A stretch of DNA of 64,000 nucleotides from Bradyrhizobium sp. ARR65 (GCF_000472385.1 NZ_AWZU01000010.1:124221-188220), one strand, 5' to 3'. Shown: positions 44,192 to 54,548, counted from the stretch's first letter. A program made the numbers and translations. The notes: generated by a model not told the origin, from the sequence alone.

Positions 44192-45799
44192 ATGCAGCGA
44201 ATCACCTCTTCGGCGGATGTGAACGCGCAAGACTTTCAGCTCAACGAAATCCACAACAGGCAGCTTGCGGCCGAACTAAAGCAGCGGCAATGTACCACGC
44301 GGTTTAGCCGGCCAGAACGGGACCTGGACCGCCTGCGACAGCAAAATAAGCTGTTTGTTCGTGACCGGATCGAGTCATTGCTCGATCCCGACACTCCGTT
44401 CCTGGAGCTTTCAACACTGGCCGCTAACAAGGCCTACCAAGGCGAAGTCCCTGGGGCAGCGCAGGTGGTTGGGATCGGGATCGTGGCCGGCCGCGAAGTG
44501 ATCATTCACGCCGATGATGCGAGCGTGAAAGGCGGCGCATGGTATCCGCTTTCCATCAAGAAGATCGTGCGAGCTTTGGACATAGCAATCGAGAACCGCC
44601 TACCGGTGGTTCATCTCTGTGATTGTGCCGGGGGCTTTTTGCCTCTGCAGGCGGAGTTCTTCGCAGATCGCTATCACGCCGGTCGAATCCTGCGCAATCA
44701 ATCAATTCTTTCCAGGATGGGCGTGCCACAAGTCGCCATCGCAATGGGTCATTGCAGCGCCGGAGGAGCCTACGTTCCAGCGCTGAGCGACTACAGCATC
44801 ATGGTCGACGGTCCGGGAGCAATCTTTCTCGGCGGACCTCCGGTCGTGAAGGCTGCCACTGGCGAGATCGTGTCGGCCGAAGAGCTCGGCGGCGCTTCAA
44901 TGCATACCAGCGTGTCGGGCACGAGTGACTATCTGGCAAGCTCTGAGATGCATGCGATTGCAATAGCCCGCGACATCGTCGCACGCCTTCATCGCCCGGC
45001 GAAAACCTTGATCGATCAAGCCCCGCCTGAACCGCCTGCCTACGATGCCTCCGAGCTGTATGGCCTTATTCCGAGGGACCCTCGGGTGCAGTTCGAAATG
45101 CGGGAGATCATCGCGCGTCTTGTCGATGGCAGTCGATTTCACGAATACCAGCAGCGGTATGGCGATTCTCTGGTGTGCGGTTTCGCTCGGCTGCATGGAT
45201 ATCAAATCGGAATTCTTGCCAACAATGGTGTGCTGGTTAACGACAGTGCACTCAAAGGCAGTCACTTCATCCAGCTATGTGACAGAAACCGAACGCCTCT
45301 GCTCTTCCTCCAGAACACGACCGGCTTCATGGTGGGCCGAGAATATGAGCGGCGTGGCCTCACGAAGGATGGAGCCAAGTTGATCATGGCCGTTTCTGGG
45401 GCATCGGTGCCGAAGTTCACCGTCATTTGCAACGCATCTCACGGTGCGGGGACTTACGCGATGGCTGGACGAGCGTTCGATCCCCGTTTTGTTTTTACCT
45501 GGCCACAATCGCAGATCTCGGCGATGGGCGCTGAGCAAGCCGCCGGCGTGCTCACCCATGTCAAGGCGAGACAACTGGCCCGCGAGGGTGGCCGCCTGTC
45601 AGAGCGCGAGTTGGCCGCCATTCGAGAGCCGATTCTCCAGGAGTATCGGGAGAGATCGAGCGCGTACTACGCGACGTCCGAAATCTGGGACGACGGCATT
45701 CTTGATCCGGTCGATACCAGAACCGCGCTGGCAATTGCTTTAAGTGCCTCCCTCAACGCTCCCATCGAGGCACCACAGTATGGCGTCTTCAGGATGTAA
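44192..45799 (+). CDS. Acyl-CoA carboxylase carboxyltransferase subunit (MccB-like)
   Basis: The 535-residue product shows both crotonase-type halves in full. It is closest by motif to methylcrotonyl-CoA carboxylase beta subunits: DDASVKGGAWYPLSIKKIVRA, MGHCSAGGAYVPALSDYSIMV, IFLGGPPVVKAATGEIVSAEELGG and NTTGFMVGREYERRGLTKDGAKL. The substrate cannot be fixed from sequence; no leucine-degradation genes (isovaleryl-CoA dehydrogenase, AtuC) are nearby. A role in making an unusual acyl-CoA for a symbiosis metabolite is possible. Confidence 0.9.
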   Translation: MQRITSSADVNAQDFQLNEIHNRQLAAELKQRQCTTRFSRPERDLDRLRQQNKLFVRDRIESLLDPDTPFLELSTLAANKAYQGEVPGAAQVVGIGIVAGREVIIHADDASVKGGAWYPLSIKKIVRALDIAIENRLPVVHLCDCAGGFLPLQAEFFADRYHAGRILRNQSILSRMGVPQVAIAMGHCSAGGAYVPALSDYSIMVDGPGAIFLGGPPVVKAATGEIVSAEELGGASMHTSVSGTSDYLASSEMHAIAIARDIVARLHRPAKTLIDQAPPEPPAYDASELYGLIPRDPRVQFEMREIIARLVDGSRFHEYQQRYGDSLVCGFARLHGYQIGILANNGVLVNDSALKGSHFIQLCDRNRTPLLFLQNTTGFMVGREYERRGLTKDGAKLIMAVSGASVPKFTVICNASHGAGTYAMAGRAFDPRFVFTWPQSQISAMGAEQAAGVLTHVKARQLAREGGRLSERELAAIREPILQEYRERSSAYYATSEIWDDGILDPVDTRTALAIALSASLNAPIEAPQYGVFRM

Positions 45800-46263
45800 C
45801 AGGCTGATCGACAACGGGGCGCGGTTGAGGGGCAGAGCCGAATGCGATCCTATTGTTCAACAGCGAGCGCTTCGCTGATGAAACCGTGGAGGACCGCCTC
45901 GGATCAGTCAGGGCGATGCTTAATGCAGGCTTTGTCTCCCGGTATCAATCCCCGCCCAATGCCCGCCTTGTTCTGCGAAGCACTTGACGGCTGGCTGCCG
46001 ACGTCCCTCGGCAAGAGCGTTTTCTTATCGGGGTCAAAGGGCGGTGAGGGTTAATGGTCACACTCAGGCTCACACTGCAGGTCGTTCTGGATGCTTTGTC
46101 AGCCTATACCGGCAATCGTGGCGGGGCGCCCAACCTGCGCTCTTGAGGCGCATCAGCTCTTTTCCGCCGACGCCCTCTGCAAGCAATTTCCCGCATCCCA
46201 AACATGGGTGACCGCGCGAAGTCGACGCGTCGACCCACGTTGAACTAAGGAAGGACCTCACTC
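45800..46263. other. 0.46 kb spacer after the carboxylase operon
   Basis: No supported gene and no strong terminator hairpin were seen. Confidence 0.4.
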
Positions 46264-46812
46264 TTGGAACACTCCAACAAAAAGCTGCCGATCGACCAAC
46301 CTTGGACTAACCGCTGTCCGATAGATAACCGACAATGGAGCGCCGGCGAGCACGGGTACGCTCCCCAAGCCGGTTCTGAGATCATGCCCAGCCTTCGAGG
46401 TGCCTTTAGCGGCCCGTCGATCATTTCCGTCAGGCTAGCTCTGCGCGCATTGGTGTTGATCAACTTTGTGGCCGTCCTCGCAGTTTTAGCGTCTCTAACG
46501 CATGTCGCAGCCAAAGCTAAGCTCGATCTAAGCCTGATGAGCTCGGTGGCATTGGCAACATTCTATTTCGGATGGGGCGCTGCTATGGCTTTGCTCGCAA
46601 TCATCGCTCGCGCTGCAGCTGAGCTAGAGGCCTCGAGGGCCAGGACGCCCGCGCCATCATCAACTGTGGAAGAAAGGAACTGCACGTGCAGGGCACACTC
46701 CACACCTGTCTTGCAGCTGTGCGCGCTCGTTTCCGGCTTGGCCTCTGTGGTGCTGTTCGCTTGCGGAATACTCGAGACTAACTCCAGCGTTGGAGAACTC
46801 TTCCAGAGGTGA
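46264..46812 (+). CDS. Hypothetical membrane protein
   Basis: The 182-residue product has three hydrophobic segments (about residues 58-82: LALRALVLINFVAVLAVLASL; 91-117: MSSVALATFYFGWGAAMALLAIIA; 148-170: LQLCALVSGLASVVLFACGI). The TTG start at 46264 follows AAGGAAGGACC; an ATG at 46384 is an alternative. No family is recognised. Confidence 0.5.
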   Translation: MEHSNKKLPIDQPWTNRCPIDNRQWSAGEHGYAPQAGSEIMPSLRGAFSGPSIISVRLALRALVLINFVAVLAVLASLTHVAAKAKLDLSLMSSVALATFYFGWGAAMALLAIIARAAAELEASRARTPAPSSTVEERNCTCRAHSTPVLQLCALVSGLASVVLFACGILETNSSVGELFQR

Positions 46813-47128
46813 ACTCGCTACAGAACCCTTCCTTGTAATCTGTAACAACCCTCGCAGTGGAAATCCGCCCGTGCTTTGCCCCAAATGTCACGCTAACAAC
46901 TGGTGCGAGGTCGCATGTCACGATCCCTGGAGCGGCCGATCGGTGATGGGCTGCAATGTGTGCGGCGAATATACGCTGCCCGAGCCTTTCGAGCGCGAGA
47001 AAGCGCACGCGGTCATCGTCGACACGATTGCGCCAAGCCTTGGACGCGATTCGGAGAGGCCGGAAACACTAGCAAGCAAAATCCTGGATGCGCTCGAGAA
47101 TGCAGGATTGACCATTGAACGACGCTGA
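46790..47128 (+). CDS. Hypothetical zinc-ribbon-like small protein
   Basis: The 112-residue frame overlaps the previous gene by 23 bp. It contains LCPKCHANNWC and GCNVCGEYTLPEPF, two CxxC-type knuckles spaced as in a zinc ribbon, then a helical tail (SKILDALENAGLTIERR). The exact start is unclear (TTG at 46790; GTG at 46870 gives only the zinc part). No family is recognised. Confidence 0.45.
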   Translation: MENSSRGELATEPFLVICNNPRSGNPPVLCPKCHANNWCEVACHDPWSGRSVMGCNVCGEYTLPEPFEREKAHAVIVDTIAPSLGRDSERPETLASKILDALENAGLTIERR

Positions 47129-48233
47129 AGATGCCACGACATGGCCCCCTCCCATCTGCGAACACTCGACGTCCGGGCCGCGCTGCGTAACAGAGGCATG
47201 CCCCCTATCGAGCTGCCGGATAAGGGCCCATTGGCTATTGGGGGGCTCCCTTATCGCCAATAGCGTCACCCCTCCGGGTTTTGGCGGATCGGATCTTGGC
47301 ATGGCCGTGATGCGATCGGTTCGCCTGCCTTGCTGGAGCGCATGAAAAGTTGGGCCTCCGACTCGCCTGTCGCAGCAGAAGCGAAAGCTCGCATTTTGGT
47401 TGGGCATCCATCAGGGCTGCTTAGAGAACGTAGGCGCCGTTACATCAGGCGCGCCCGGGCTTACAATTGGAGGCTTTTCTAGAGGAGGCAAGTTGGTCGT
47501 CCTGCCGTCTGCGCGGTCGGCGGTCGTACTCTAGGTTGTGCGTCGTCAAGATGAAGCCATTTTCGCAACAACGAGGCCGCCCGCGACGACTCTCTTTTGG
47601 TAATGGCTGTTGTGGACCGAGACATGCTCCTGAAATGACGCGACCCGCGCGATCGCTCGCCACAGCTCGTGGCGCCCTTCTGGCTCGCCTTTTACTTGAT
47701 TGAGGCTAGAACCAGGTTGCACTGGGGCCGCTTTGCCCCGATCGCCACATCCATCCAAGAGAATTAAGCATTTTTGGACCATAAGCAGCACCAGAGTTGC
47801 AGTGACCAGCAAAATCGCGGCGAACATGATCAGGCACTCCCGGTTCGGTCGATGGAAAGCAGCCGCTCTGCGGCGGTTCGTTGCTCCTGATCAGAGCAAT
47901 TTGTGTGCCGCGCCGGACAGCCGACGGCGTCCGTTGTGATGGGCATTGAAAACCGACTCCGGCGCTCGCACCCCGGCTTAATATGTCAGGAACGGCTCGG
48001 AGCAATGTGAGCTTTCCGACCTTTGCGTCATTAGCTGAGCACTTGCAGCTCAGCTCATCGCGCAAATAGGCGCGCAGCCGCGGCAGTCCTGCTCCAATGG
48101 GGTGCCGATCGCCTCATCGCGGCCATCGCAATCGCGGCTTGGTGCATAGAGGCTCGGCTTGACTCACAACACATCATTCGGACGGACCGCGCCTTGTGTC
48201 GCAGTCGTCGCACTCGGTCTGCCTGCGTTCTGT
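47129..48233. other. 1.1 kb spacer before trpD
   Basis: No convincing gene. A minus-strand frame at 47546-47827 starts with a membrane-like segment (MFAAILLVTATLVLLMV) behind GGGAG and could encode a small membrane protein, but support is weak. Confidence 0.4.
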
Positions 48234-48250
48234 TGGCACTGATGTTGCGT
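48233..48250 (+). promoter_or_regulatory. Sigma-54 -24/-12 promoter upstream of trpD
   Basis: TTGGCACTGATGTTGCGT contains TGGCAC-N5-TTGC with GG and GC 10 bases apart, a perfect RpoN match, 250 bp upstream of trpD on the same strand. No TGT-N10-ACA site was found at the usual distance, so the activator is unknown. Confidence 0.65.
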
Positions 48251-48495
48251 CTAAGAGGGTCGGCATGAACATCTTTGATCGGTTTCGGGGGGATCTTGTG
48301 CGGGCCTGCAATGATCGATCTCACGATAAGCCTCAAATCGCTTGATTCTTACGTTGCGTCAGGTTGTAGGCTTTGAAACAGGCCAGCGCATTTTCGAGCG
48401 ACGAACGGCTGCCAGTTCCCGCAGCGTGTCCAGGATGATCGTCGAAGAACAATCCTCGTTACCGCAAGCAACACTGTCCAACGCGAAGCCGCGCC

Positions 48496-49521
48496 ATGAA
48501 CGATCTCAAACCAATCATTGGTAAAGTCGGATCCGGCGCCAAGTTGACCCGCGAGGAGGCAGCATCCATTTTCGCAAGCATGATGTCGGGTGACGCCACG
48601 CCCGCGCAGATCGGCGGGCTCCTTATGGCGCTGCGCGTGCGCGGCGAGACAGTGGAGGAAATCACAGGCGCAGCTTCCGCGATGCGCAGGCGGATGCTGC
48701 GCGTCAATGTTCCAACCGATGCCATCGATATCGCCGGAACCGGCGGTGACGCTTCCGGCTCGGTCAACGTGTCAACCTGCGCCGCTTTTATCGTGGCCGG
48801 CGCCGGGGTGCCGGTCGCGAAACACGGCAATCGCGCGGTATCCTCGCGTTCAGGAGCCGCCGACGTCTTGAGCTTGCTCGGTGTGAAGATCGACATCACG
48901 CCTGAAGCCGTCGCTCGCTGCGTGTGCGAGGCTGGTATCGGGTTTATGTTCGCGCCGGCCCATCATCCGGCCATGCAGAACGTCCAGCCGATACGGATTG
49001 AGCTTTCGACCCGCACGATTTTCAATCTGCTGGGGCCGTTGTGCAATCCGGCCGGTGTCAAGCGGCAGATCGTTGGGGTCTTTTCGCGTGAGTGGCTCCT
49101 CCCGCTGGCGCAGGTGTTGCAGAATCTTGGGGCCCATTCGGCCTGGGTGGTGCACGGCTCGGACGGACTCGATGAGATCACCCTCACCGGACCGACTTTT
49201 GTTGCAGCACTTGAGGGGAATCAAATTCGAACCTTCGAGGTAGTTCCGGAGGAAGTTGGCCTGGCGCGTTGCAGCAGCCAGGCGCTCAAGGGCGGCGACG
49301 CCCAAGCCAACGCCGTCGCGCTCCGAAACGTACTTGAAGGCATGCGAAACCCGTACCGCGACGTGGCTGTTCTAAACGCTGCTGCGGCATTGGTCGTAGG
49401 CGGTCGTGTCATGACACTAAGGGAGGCCGTAACCATCGCGCAAGAATCGCTAGATAGTGGCGCCGCGGCTTTGCGCTTGAAGCAGCTTATCGCGGTTTCC
49501 AATGCTTCGCTGCCGGGCTAG
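48496..49521 (+). CDS. trpD: Anthranilate phosphoribosyltransferase
   Basis: The 341-residue product is complete. It contains [17 protein letters not shown] (phosphoribosyl diphosphate loop), [33 protein letters not shown] and [14 protein letters not shown]. It catalyses anthranilate plus PRPP to phosphoribosylanthranilate in tryptophan synthesis. The trpC gene follows after 3 bp. A housekeeping trpDC pair would be expected elsewhere on the chromosome, so this may be a second, symbiosis-linked copy. Confidence 0.93.
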   Translation: MNDLKPIIGKVGSGAKLTREEAASIFASMMSGDATPAQIGGLLMALRVRGETVEEITGAASAMRRRMLRVNVPTDAIDIAGTGGDASGSVNVSTCAAFIVAGAGVPVAKHGNRAVSSRSGAADVLSLLGVKIDITPEAVARCVCEAGIGFMFAPAHHPAMQNVQPIRIELSTRTIFNLLGPLCNPAGVKRQIVGVFSREWLLPLAQVLQNLGAHSAWVVHGSDGLDEITLTGPTFVAALEGNQIRTFEVVPEEVGLARCSSQALKGGDAQANAVALRNVLEGMRNPYRDVAVLNAAAALVVGGRVMTLREAVTIAQESLDSGAAALRLKQLIAVSNASLPG

Positions 49522-49524
49522 CCG

Positions 49525-50370
49525 ATGTCCAATATTTTGGCAAGAATCGAAGCCTACAAGCGCGAGGAGATCGCCGCGGCGAAGCGCAAGGTCCCGCTCG
49601 CAGAGATCGAGTTTCTGGCAAGGCGTGCCGCGCGTCCGCGCGGTTTCATCAACTCGATTCGCAGGAAGCACGCCGCAGGCGAGTACGCCCTGATCGCCGA
49701 AATAAAGAAGGCCTCGCCGTCGAAGGGTCTCATTCGCGCTGACATTGATCCGCCCTCCCTCGCCAAGGCCTATGAATCAGGTGGCGCTGCCTGCCTTTCA
49801 GTCTTGACGGACACGCCATCTTTCCTGGGACATCTCGACAATATGGTCATGGCGCGCGCGGCCATCAATTTGCCGGTGCTACGCAAGGACTTCATATTCG
49901 ATATTTATCAAGTGGCCGAAGCTCGCGCGCATGGTGCCGACTGCATCCTGATTATCATGGCCGCCGTCGATGACGGAGCTGCCCGAGAGATCGAAGCGGC
50001 GGCACTTGAGCACGGCATGGACGTGCTGATTGAAGTCCACGACCACTTGGAACTTGCTCGCGCCTTTACTTTCCGCTCACCAATGATCGGAATAAACAAC
50101 CGCAACCTCCGCGATTTCAAGACGACTCTCGCCGTCAGCGAAGAGCTGGCGCCGCTAGTCCCGAAGGATCGTCTGATCGTCAGTGAAAGCGGCATTTTCA
50201 GTCCCGCCGATCTGATGCGGCTCTCGCAAGTTGGGATTTCCACCTTCCTGGTGGGTGAAAGCCTTATGTGCCAGGCCGATGTGACGGCGGCAACGCAAGC
50301 GCTCGTCTCCCGCGGGACAACTGTTGAGACCGTACTCAGTGATCGACCGCAGCGACGATCGGGCGAGTGA
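49525..50370 (+). CDS. trpC: Indole-3-glycerol phosphate synthase
   Basis: The 281-residue product has the complete IGPS barrel: [65 protein letters not shown] and [13 protein letters not shown]. It performs the fourth step of tryptophan synthesis, decarboxylating ring closure to indole-3-glycerol phosphate. It is coupled to trpD. No trpF, trpB or trpA gene follows. The C-terminus is about 15 residues longer than the core family. Confidence 0.93.
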   Translation: MSNILARIEAYKREEIAAAKRKVPLAEIEFLARRAARPRGFINSIRRKHAAGEYALIAEIKKASPSKGLIRADIDPPSLAKAYESGGAACLSVLTDTPSFLGHLDNMVMARAAINLPVLRKDFIFDIYQVAEARAHGADCILIIMAAVDDGAAREIEAAALEHGMDVLIEVHDHLELARAFTFRSPMIGINNRNLRDFKTTLAVSEELAPLVPKDRLIVSESGIFSPADLMRLSQVGISTFLVGESLMCQADVTAATQALVSRGTTVETVLSDRPQRRSGE

Positions 50371-50671
50371 TTTCGTTCCGAACACTGCACTCCAGAGCGC
50401 ATTGATTGGCGACAGTTGGATGTGCGATCCCAGAAAGGCACTATCGAAGGCGCGCATCAATGACACCGGAGCTCCGTCAGACGAGAGATGCCTCGAGCGC
50501 TGCAATCACGACGGCACAACATTCGCCGAGAAGTTGCCGGGCCGCTCGCGCCCGAGCTGGTATCTACTGAGGCGGCGCCGCTCACATCGGTACGACGCTG
50601 GTCACAGAGAAGGTCGACATGACGGGTGGTGCGGCGCATTGGGCCTCGCGCAACTACGAAGGAGAGAGTCC

Positions 50672-50914
50672 ATGATGTCTTGGCATATGATGAGCGTCCT
50701 CGGATCCATTGCAACGGTCGAGCGCATGATTCAGAAATTTCGGGAACTGATCGATACAGATGATTCGATCGCGCCTGACGTTCGAGATTCGTTGCACGCG
50801 ACGCTCGACAGGCGTGCTTCCTTCGCGAAAGAGCGCCTGCTCGAGTGGTCTCGAACAGAACACGCCGAGCGCAAGATGCCCATCTTACATGATGGTATAG
50901 CTTGCAGCGAATGA
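50672..50914 (+). CDS. Small hypothetical protein
   Basis: This 80-residue helical protein starts at an ATG after a strong AAGGAGAGAGTCC. It contains ATVERMIQKFRELIDTDDS and HATLDRRASFAKERLLEWS. No family is recognised. The longer frame upstream from 50324 is rejected because it overlaps trpC and lacks protein character. Confidence 0.5.
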   Translation: MMSWHMMSVLGSIATVERMIQKFRELIDTDDSIAPDVRDSLHATLDRRASFAKERLLEWSRTEHAERKMPILHDGIACSE

Positions 50915-51208
50915 TCTTACCCGCGGAGAGGTGAAGAGCTCGCGAAGGCCGACGATGAATGGCTCCCGTACGGGGGCGACCGGCACGATATGCAAGGAAG
51001 AGAGTCGACGTGAAGTCGCGCCAAATCCAATATAGCCGATGGCGAGCGTTCCTGTCCGCTCTTTTGACCAGCTCGCCTTTCGCGAGTGCTCAGTTTGTCT
51101 CGGCATGGAAGCCGGATCGGCACGAGCCGAGCACGAGAACCGACACGGCCCTCCGAGCGACATTCCGCCTGACTTAGATATCGCAAGACGCCAGTTCGGG
51201 AGGTGGTT

Positions 51209-51727
51209 ATGAGCTGCGGGCCGGCTTCAAAGACGCACGATATGCCATCCATTGAGGCGAGCGAATTCCGTCAAGCGATGGGAAATCTGGCGAGCGGTGT
51301 TGCCATTGTGGCCACCGGGACCGCCGAGGAACGGCGCGGTTTAACGGTCAGCTCTGTCACGTCCATATGTATGGAACCGCCCTGCTTACTCGTCGGGATC
51401 AATGCCGCGTCCCAGACTCACGACGCGATACTGGCGAATGGCGTTTTTGGGGTGAGCATTCTAAGTGGGGATCAAGCGGACCTCGCGCAGCGTTTCGCGG
51501 GCCAGTACGGCGTGAGGGGCATCGAGCGTTTCAATGTAGGCCGGTGGGATCAGGGGATCCTTGACGTACCGATTTTGCAAACCGCGGTCTGCACTCTCGA
51601 ATGCGTTTTGCACCGCCACGAAATCGTCGGCAGTCATGGCATCTTTGTCGGCCGGATCGTCGCGACACGCTCGGATGGAGGCGATCCACTCATCAACTTG
51701 CGAGGCAAGCTTCGAAAGCTGCGCTAA
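51209..51727 (+). CDS. Flavin reductase-like protein
   Basis: The product is 172 residues from the ATG at 51209 behind GGGAGG. It matches the flavin reductase domain of HpaC-type enzymes: FRQAMGNLASGVAIVATG, GLTVSSVTSICMEPPCLLVGIN, FGVSILSGDQADLAQRFAG and HGIFVGRIVATR...DPLINLRGK. It would reduce FMN or FAD with NAD(P)H for a two-component monooxygenase, but no oxygenase gene is close by. The C-terminal end (LRGKLRKLR) is slightly unusual but near full length. Confidence 0.82.
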   Translation: MSCGPASKTHDMPSIEASEFRQAMGNLASGVAIVATGTAEERRGLTVSSVTSICMEPPCLLVGINAASQTHDAILANGVFGVSILSGDQADLAQRFAGQYGVRGIERFNVGRWDQGILDVPILQTAVCTLECVLHRHEIVGSHGIFVGRIVATRSDGGDPLINLRGKLRKLR

Positions 51728-52439
51728 GGCTTTGGTGCAGGCTCTCTCGTGCAGAAATTTCGGCCCGATAATGCTGATTTACAAATAGATCGAAATGAAT
51801 TCTGCAGAGCGGCCCCCTGACGACATCCACCCGGTCAATTGTCGGTGAATCGCAGATGCGAGCAGCAAGAACTCCGCAAGACGATCCAGCAAGGGAATTC
51901 GAGCAGTAGTTGAATAATTCGCCTGCCGCGCTGCCAAACTCGCACCCATCCGAGCAGCCCTCGAAGCACCAGAGCCGCTTCCAGCCGCCGAACCCGTCGA
52001 CTATCGCGAGCGCTACGCCATCCTCACTGGTCACCGCCTCGACTTGCGCCCCATCTGCGGTGGCCGCATGGTCGAGATTGGCCCTGTGCCGCGCTCGCAA
52101 ACACCTCGCTGCAACACATCATGACGAACCACCTCAACCTATTCACTCCCGCTGCACGTATCGCTCTGCCGGCGCTCTCCGCCGGACCAATTAAGCACGC
52201 TCACAAGCCCCAACGAACAGACCATAGTCGGCTCTCTGTGGTTGCACTATCGACGATGGCCTCCTTCGCTACCGACATCAGCGACAATCTGCGGCCACGC
52301 TCGCCCGCGGGCCCAACATCGCGTCAACCGCGCCCGCCGGCGCCTAGATCGACCGTCATAGGGTCCGGGCCCACAAGACGCGGCTTCGTTCAATCCGGCT
52401 TCAAATAGGTCCCGCGCTCGACTTGCGGCGAGATCTGTG
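51728..52439. other. 0.7 kb spacer
   Basis: I see no gene; short frames are compositionally biased and have no family features. Confidence 0.4.
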
Positions 52440-52760
52440 ACTCGGGGCCAATTTGAACCCTCTGCGTTCCGACGAACCAGCGGAACAGCAGGTCATATTC
52501 CAGCCGCTCCATCAGAAGCCGCTCCGAGCCGATCGAATAAAACGCCTGCAACAGCATCGACCGCAGCAGCTTCTCCGGCGGGATCGACGGCCGTCCCATC
52601 GGCGAATAGAGCGCGGCAAACCCGTGCTCCAGCCCGACAGCACTTCGCTCACGATCGTCCGGACCGCTCGCAGCGGATGATCGCGGCGCACCCGCGCCTC
52701 CAGGTCGACGTAGCTGAACAGTTCGCCCGTTCGATTCTCGCCGCCGCGCACGGACCACCT
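52440..52760 (-). pseudogene. IS5-family transposase remnant (N-terminal part)
   Basis: Reading down from about 52751, RTGELFSYVDLEARVRRDHPLR in one frame is followed, after a frame change, by FAALYSPMGRPSIPPEKLL, MLLQAFYSIGSERLLMERL and LLFRWFVG. These are the standard N-terminal sequences of one IS5 transposase group. The catalytic part is missing. Confidence 0.8.
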
Positions 52761-52875
52761 CCGATCTCGTCGGAGTCAATGAATCACGGTCCACGATCGG
52801 CGGCGAGCACCTTTTTCAACAGCCTGCTCTAGGCCAGTTAGCTAGGACTCTATCGTCATTTTTTGCTTAGTTTGT

Positions 52876-53076
52876 TTACCGTTGGCACGACGGATCGGTT
52901 AAGCAAAAGAAGAGATCGCAGATACCATCCAACGGGTCCTCCTCGCATTCAGGATATGACGTATCGGCTACCCGCACCTTAGTGTCGATCGGTTGCGCGG
53001 CAACCTTAGCGACGAAAGTCGGCGCAGGCGCTGCAAGTACGACGGCGCTCGCAGCTACAAACAGCAATTTTTTCAT
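52876..53076 (-). CDS. Small secreted cysteine-rich peptide
   Basis: The 66-residue product starts at an ATG behind TAAGGAGGGCACTCTCGA. Residues 1-27 form a clear signal peptide (MKKLLFVAASAVVLAAPAPT...AKVAA). The mature part of about 39 residues is acidic and has four cysteines (44, 53, 58, 64) in YPECEEDPLDGICDLFFC and DPSC, enough for two disulfides. No family is recognised. A periplasmic or exported role is inferred. It is flanked by IS remnants. Confidence 0.6.
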   Translation of the reverse strand: MKKLLFVAASAVVLAAPAPTFVAKVAAQPIDTKVRVADTSYPECEEDPLDGICDLFFCLTDPSCQR

Positions 53077-53348
53077 TCGAGAGTGCCCTCCTTAGATCGG
53101 CCCCAGCCATCAACAGGCTTACATAACCGACCCCGCAAGTGTAAAATGCATTCTCTTGATTGGATCTATCTACAGAATGGATACGTTTGGACATCTCGGC
53201 AGGCTTGATCTTAGTCGTCCCTGAAGAATGCAGATCGCCTGAGAGATAGGCAGGAAAGCCGGGTGTGGGGCCGCGGTTTCTTGCGTTTTGGGATTTTTTT
53301 CGAGCAATTCGTGATTCCCTGACGGCGAGTCATCGGCATTGGAAGGCG

Positions 53349-53560
53349 ATGAGCAAACCGCGGGATGACCGCCAGAAAGACCTGTTGCTTCCGGCGCTTG
53401 ATCACATTTTCGACATAGGCTGCCCGGTGGGCTGTTTGGCCGGGCGCAGGACAAACGGTCAAGGCAATCCTCGAGAACCCCTTCAGGCCGGCATGTATAC
53501 TGACGCCCGCAATAGGTCCGAGGTAGGCCTGCGACGTCAAACGCTCCCGCGGTTTTGACC
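53349..53560 (+). pseudogene. Second IS5-type transposase remnant
   Basis: The stretch from the ATG at 53349 (SKPRDDRQKDLLLPALDHI) resembles the start of another IS5-group transposase (usually KPRDDRQKDL...ALDQIIDMGHPLVRLA). Similarity breaks down after about 30 codons. Low-confidence scar. Confidence 0.45.
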
Positions 53561-53825
53561 CGCGAATGGAAGATTGAAGACGCTTCGAACCTATGAAATC
53601 AGAGTTCTTCACGGACGACCAAGCCGTCCGAGCATTTGCGCGTAGCGCTCCTGCTCGAACGAATTACCGTTTAGACGCCACGGATCATCGACACTCAGTT
53701 CCCGCTCAAGCGACTGATGTCTAGGCTCACTTGCTAGTTCAACGGTTAACCTGCACGAATTTGCAAAGGGAGCCGCTCTGGATTTGGTTGCTCACAGGTG
53801 GAGGTCGCAAATAGGCTTGAATCGG

Positions 53826-53845
53826 ACGTAGCGTCAAATTGTACG
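53826..53845 (+). repeat. Repeated 20-bp motif, copy 2
   Basis: ACGTAGCGTCAAATTGTACG differs at two bases from the copy at 40155-40174. GGCTTGAA lies a few bases upstream in both places. It may be a regulatory site or an insertion-element end. Confidence 0.5.
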
Positions 53846-54245
53846 ATCTCCAGGTACGAACCTGCCAGGGGATTGGTATGTCTCAACGTGTCAGGATTAG
53901 ACGGGTCGGGTCCCAAAGGCCCGTTGACGAGGTGATTATGCGCCGGCGCGCCGTCCCGGCCGTGCGGCTACCAAGCGGCTATCGATGCGTCGTCGACCGC
54001 GAAGAAGCGCGGTACGTCTGTCGCAAGCCCGGTCCTGCTAAAGCAGCTGAAACTAGAAACGCCGCTCCCACCTTTCGGCACAGCGCTGCCGTTTTGCACC
54101 TTCGACAACTAGCCTTCCCCTCGACCGGACCACGACGTGCAAACAACTCGGCACAGGTTCTCGTTCTGCCAGCGTTGGGCGCCGAGCGCGGCAGATCGCC
54201 ATCCTGGCCTAAGGGGCGCAAATTCGCGCTTTCGCCGAGCTTTGC

Positions 54246-54548
54246 ATGCACATGGCACCCAGCATGAGCGGCGCGGTATCGCAACCTATCGTCTCGCATC
54301 TGGGCCGAGCAAATGCGAAGAAACCCGATGGCTCCAAGAAGGTCTTGCTCGTCGAACACACTGAGGGCCAGTGCCGAGCTATTGTGGGCTTCAAAGATGG
54401 AGATCCTACAGCCGCCTATATGTGTGGCGAACCTGTATTGAGAAGGCCGCGAAAGGACTCGTCATGGTGCGCTTATCACCATGGTCAGATGCACGTTTCG
54501 CACTGGTCAGACGGTCGCAGCTCTTCTCAGCCAAAGGCAAGCACCTGA
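54246..54548 (+). CDS. GcrA-like C-terminal zinc-binding fragment
   Basis: The 100-residue frame contains QCRAIVGFKDGDPTAAYMCG followed by SSWCAYHHGQM. This matches the conserved C-terminal cluster of GcrA family proteins (CRWP...FCG...YC..H). The N-terminal DNA-binding helix-turn-helix of GcrA is missing, so this is a fragment or a small stand-alone relative. The start at 54246 is one of several ATGs. Confidence 0.42.
   Translation: MHMAPSMSGAVSQPIVSHLGRANAKKPDGSKKVLLVEHTEGQCRAIVGFKDGDPTAAYMCGEPVLRRPRKDSSWCAYHHGQMHVSHWSDGRSSSQPKAST

Noticed and set aside
50324..50671. Upstream extension of the small hypothetical gene at 50672
   Set aside because: It overlaps trpC, has shadow-like Arg-rich sequence, and the strong ribosome-binding site supports the ATG at 50672.
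53839..54267. 142-residue + frame before the GcrA-like gene
   Set aside because: Arg/Pro-rich sequence without family features or a good ribosome-binding site.
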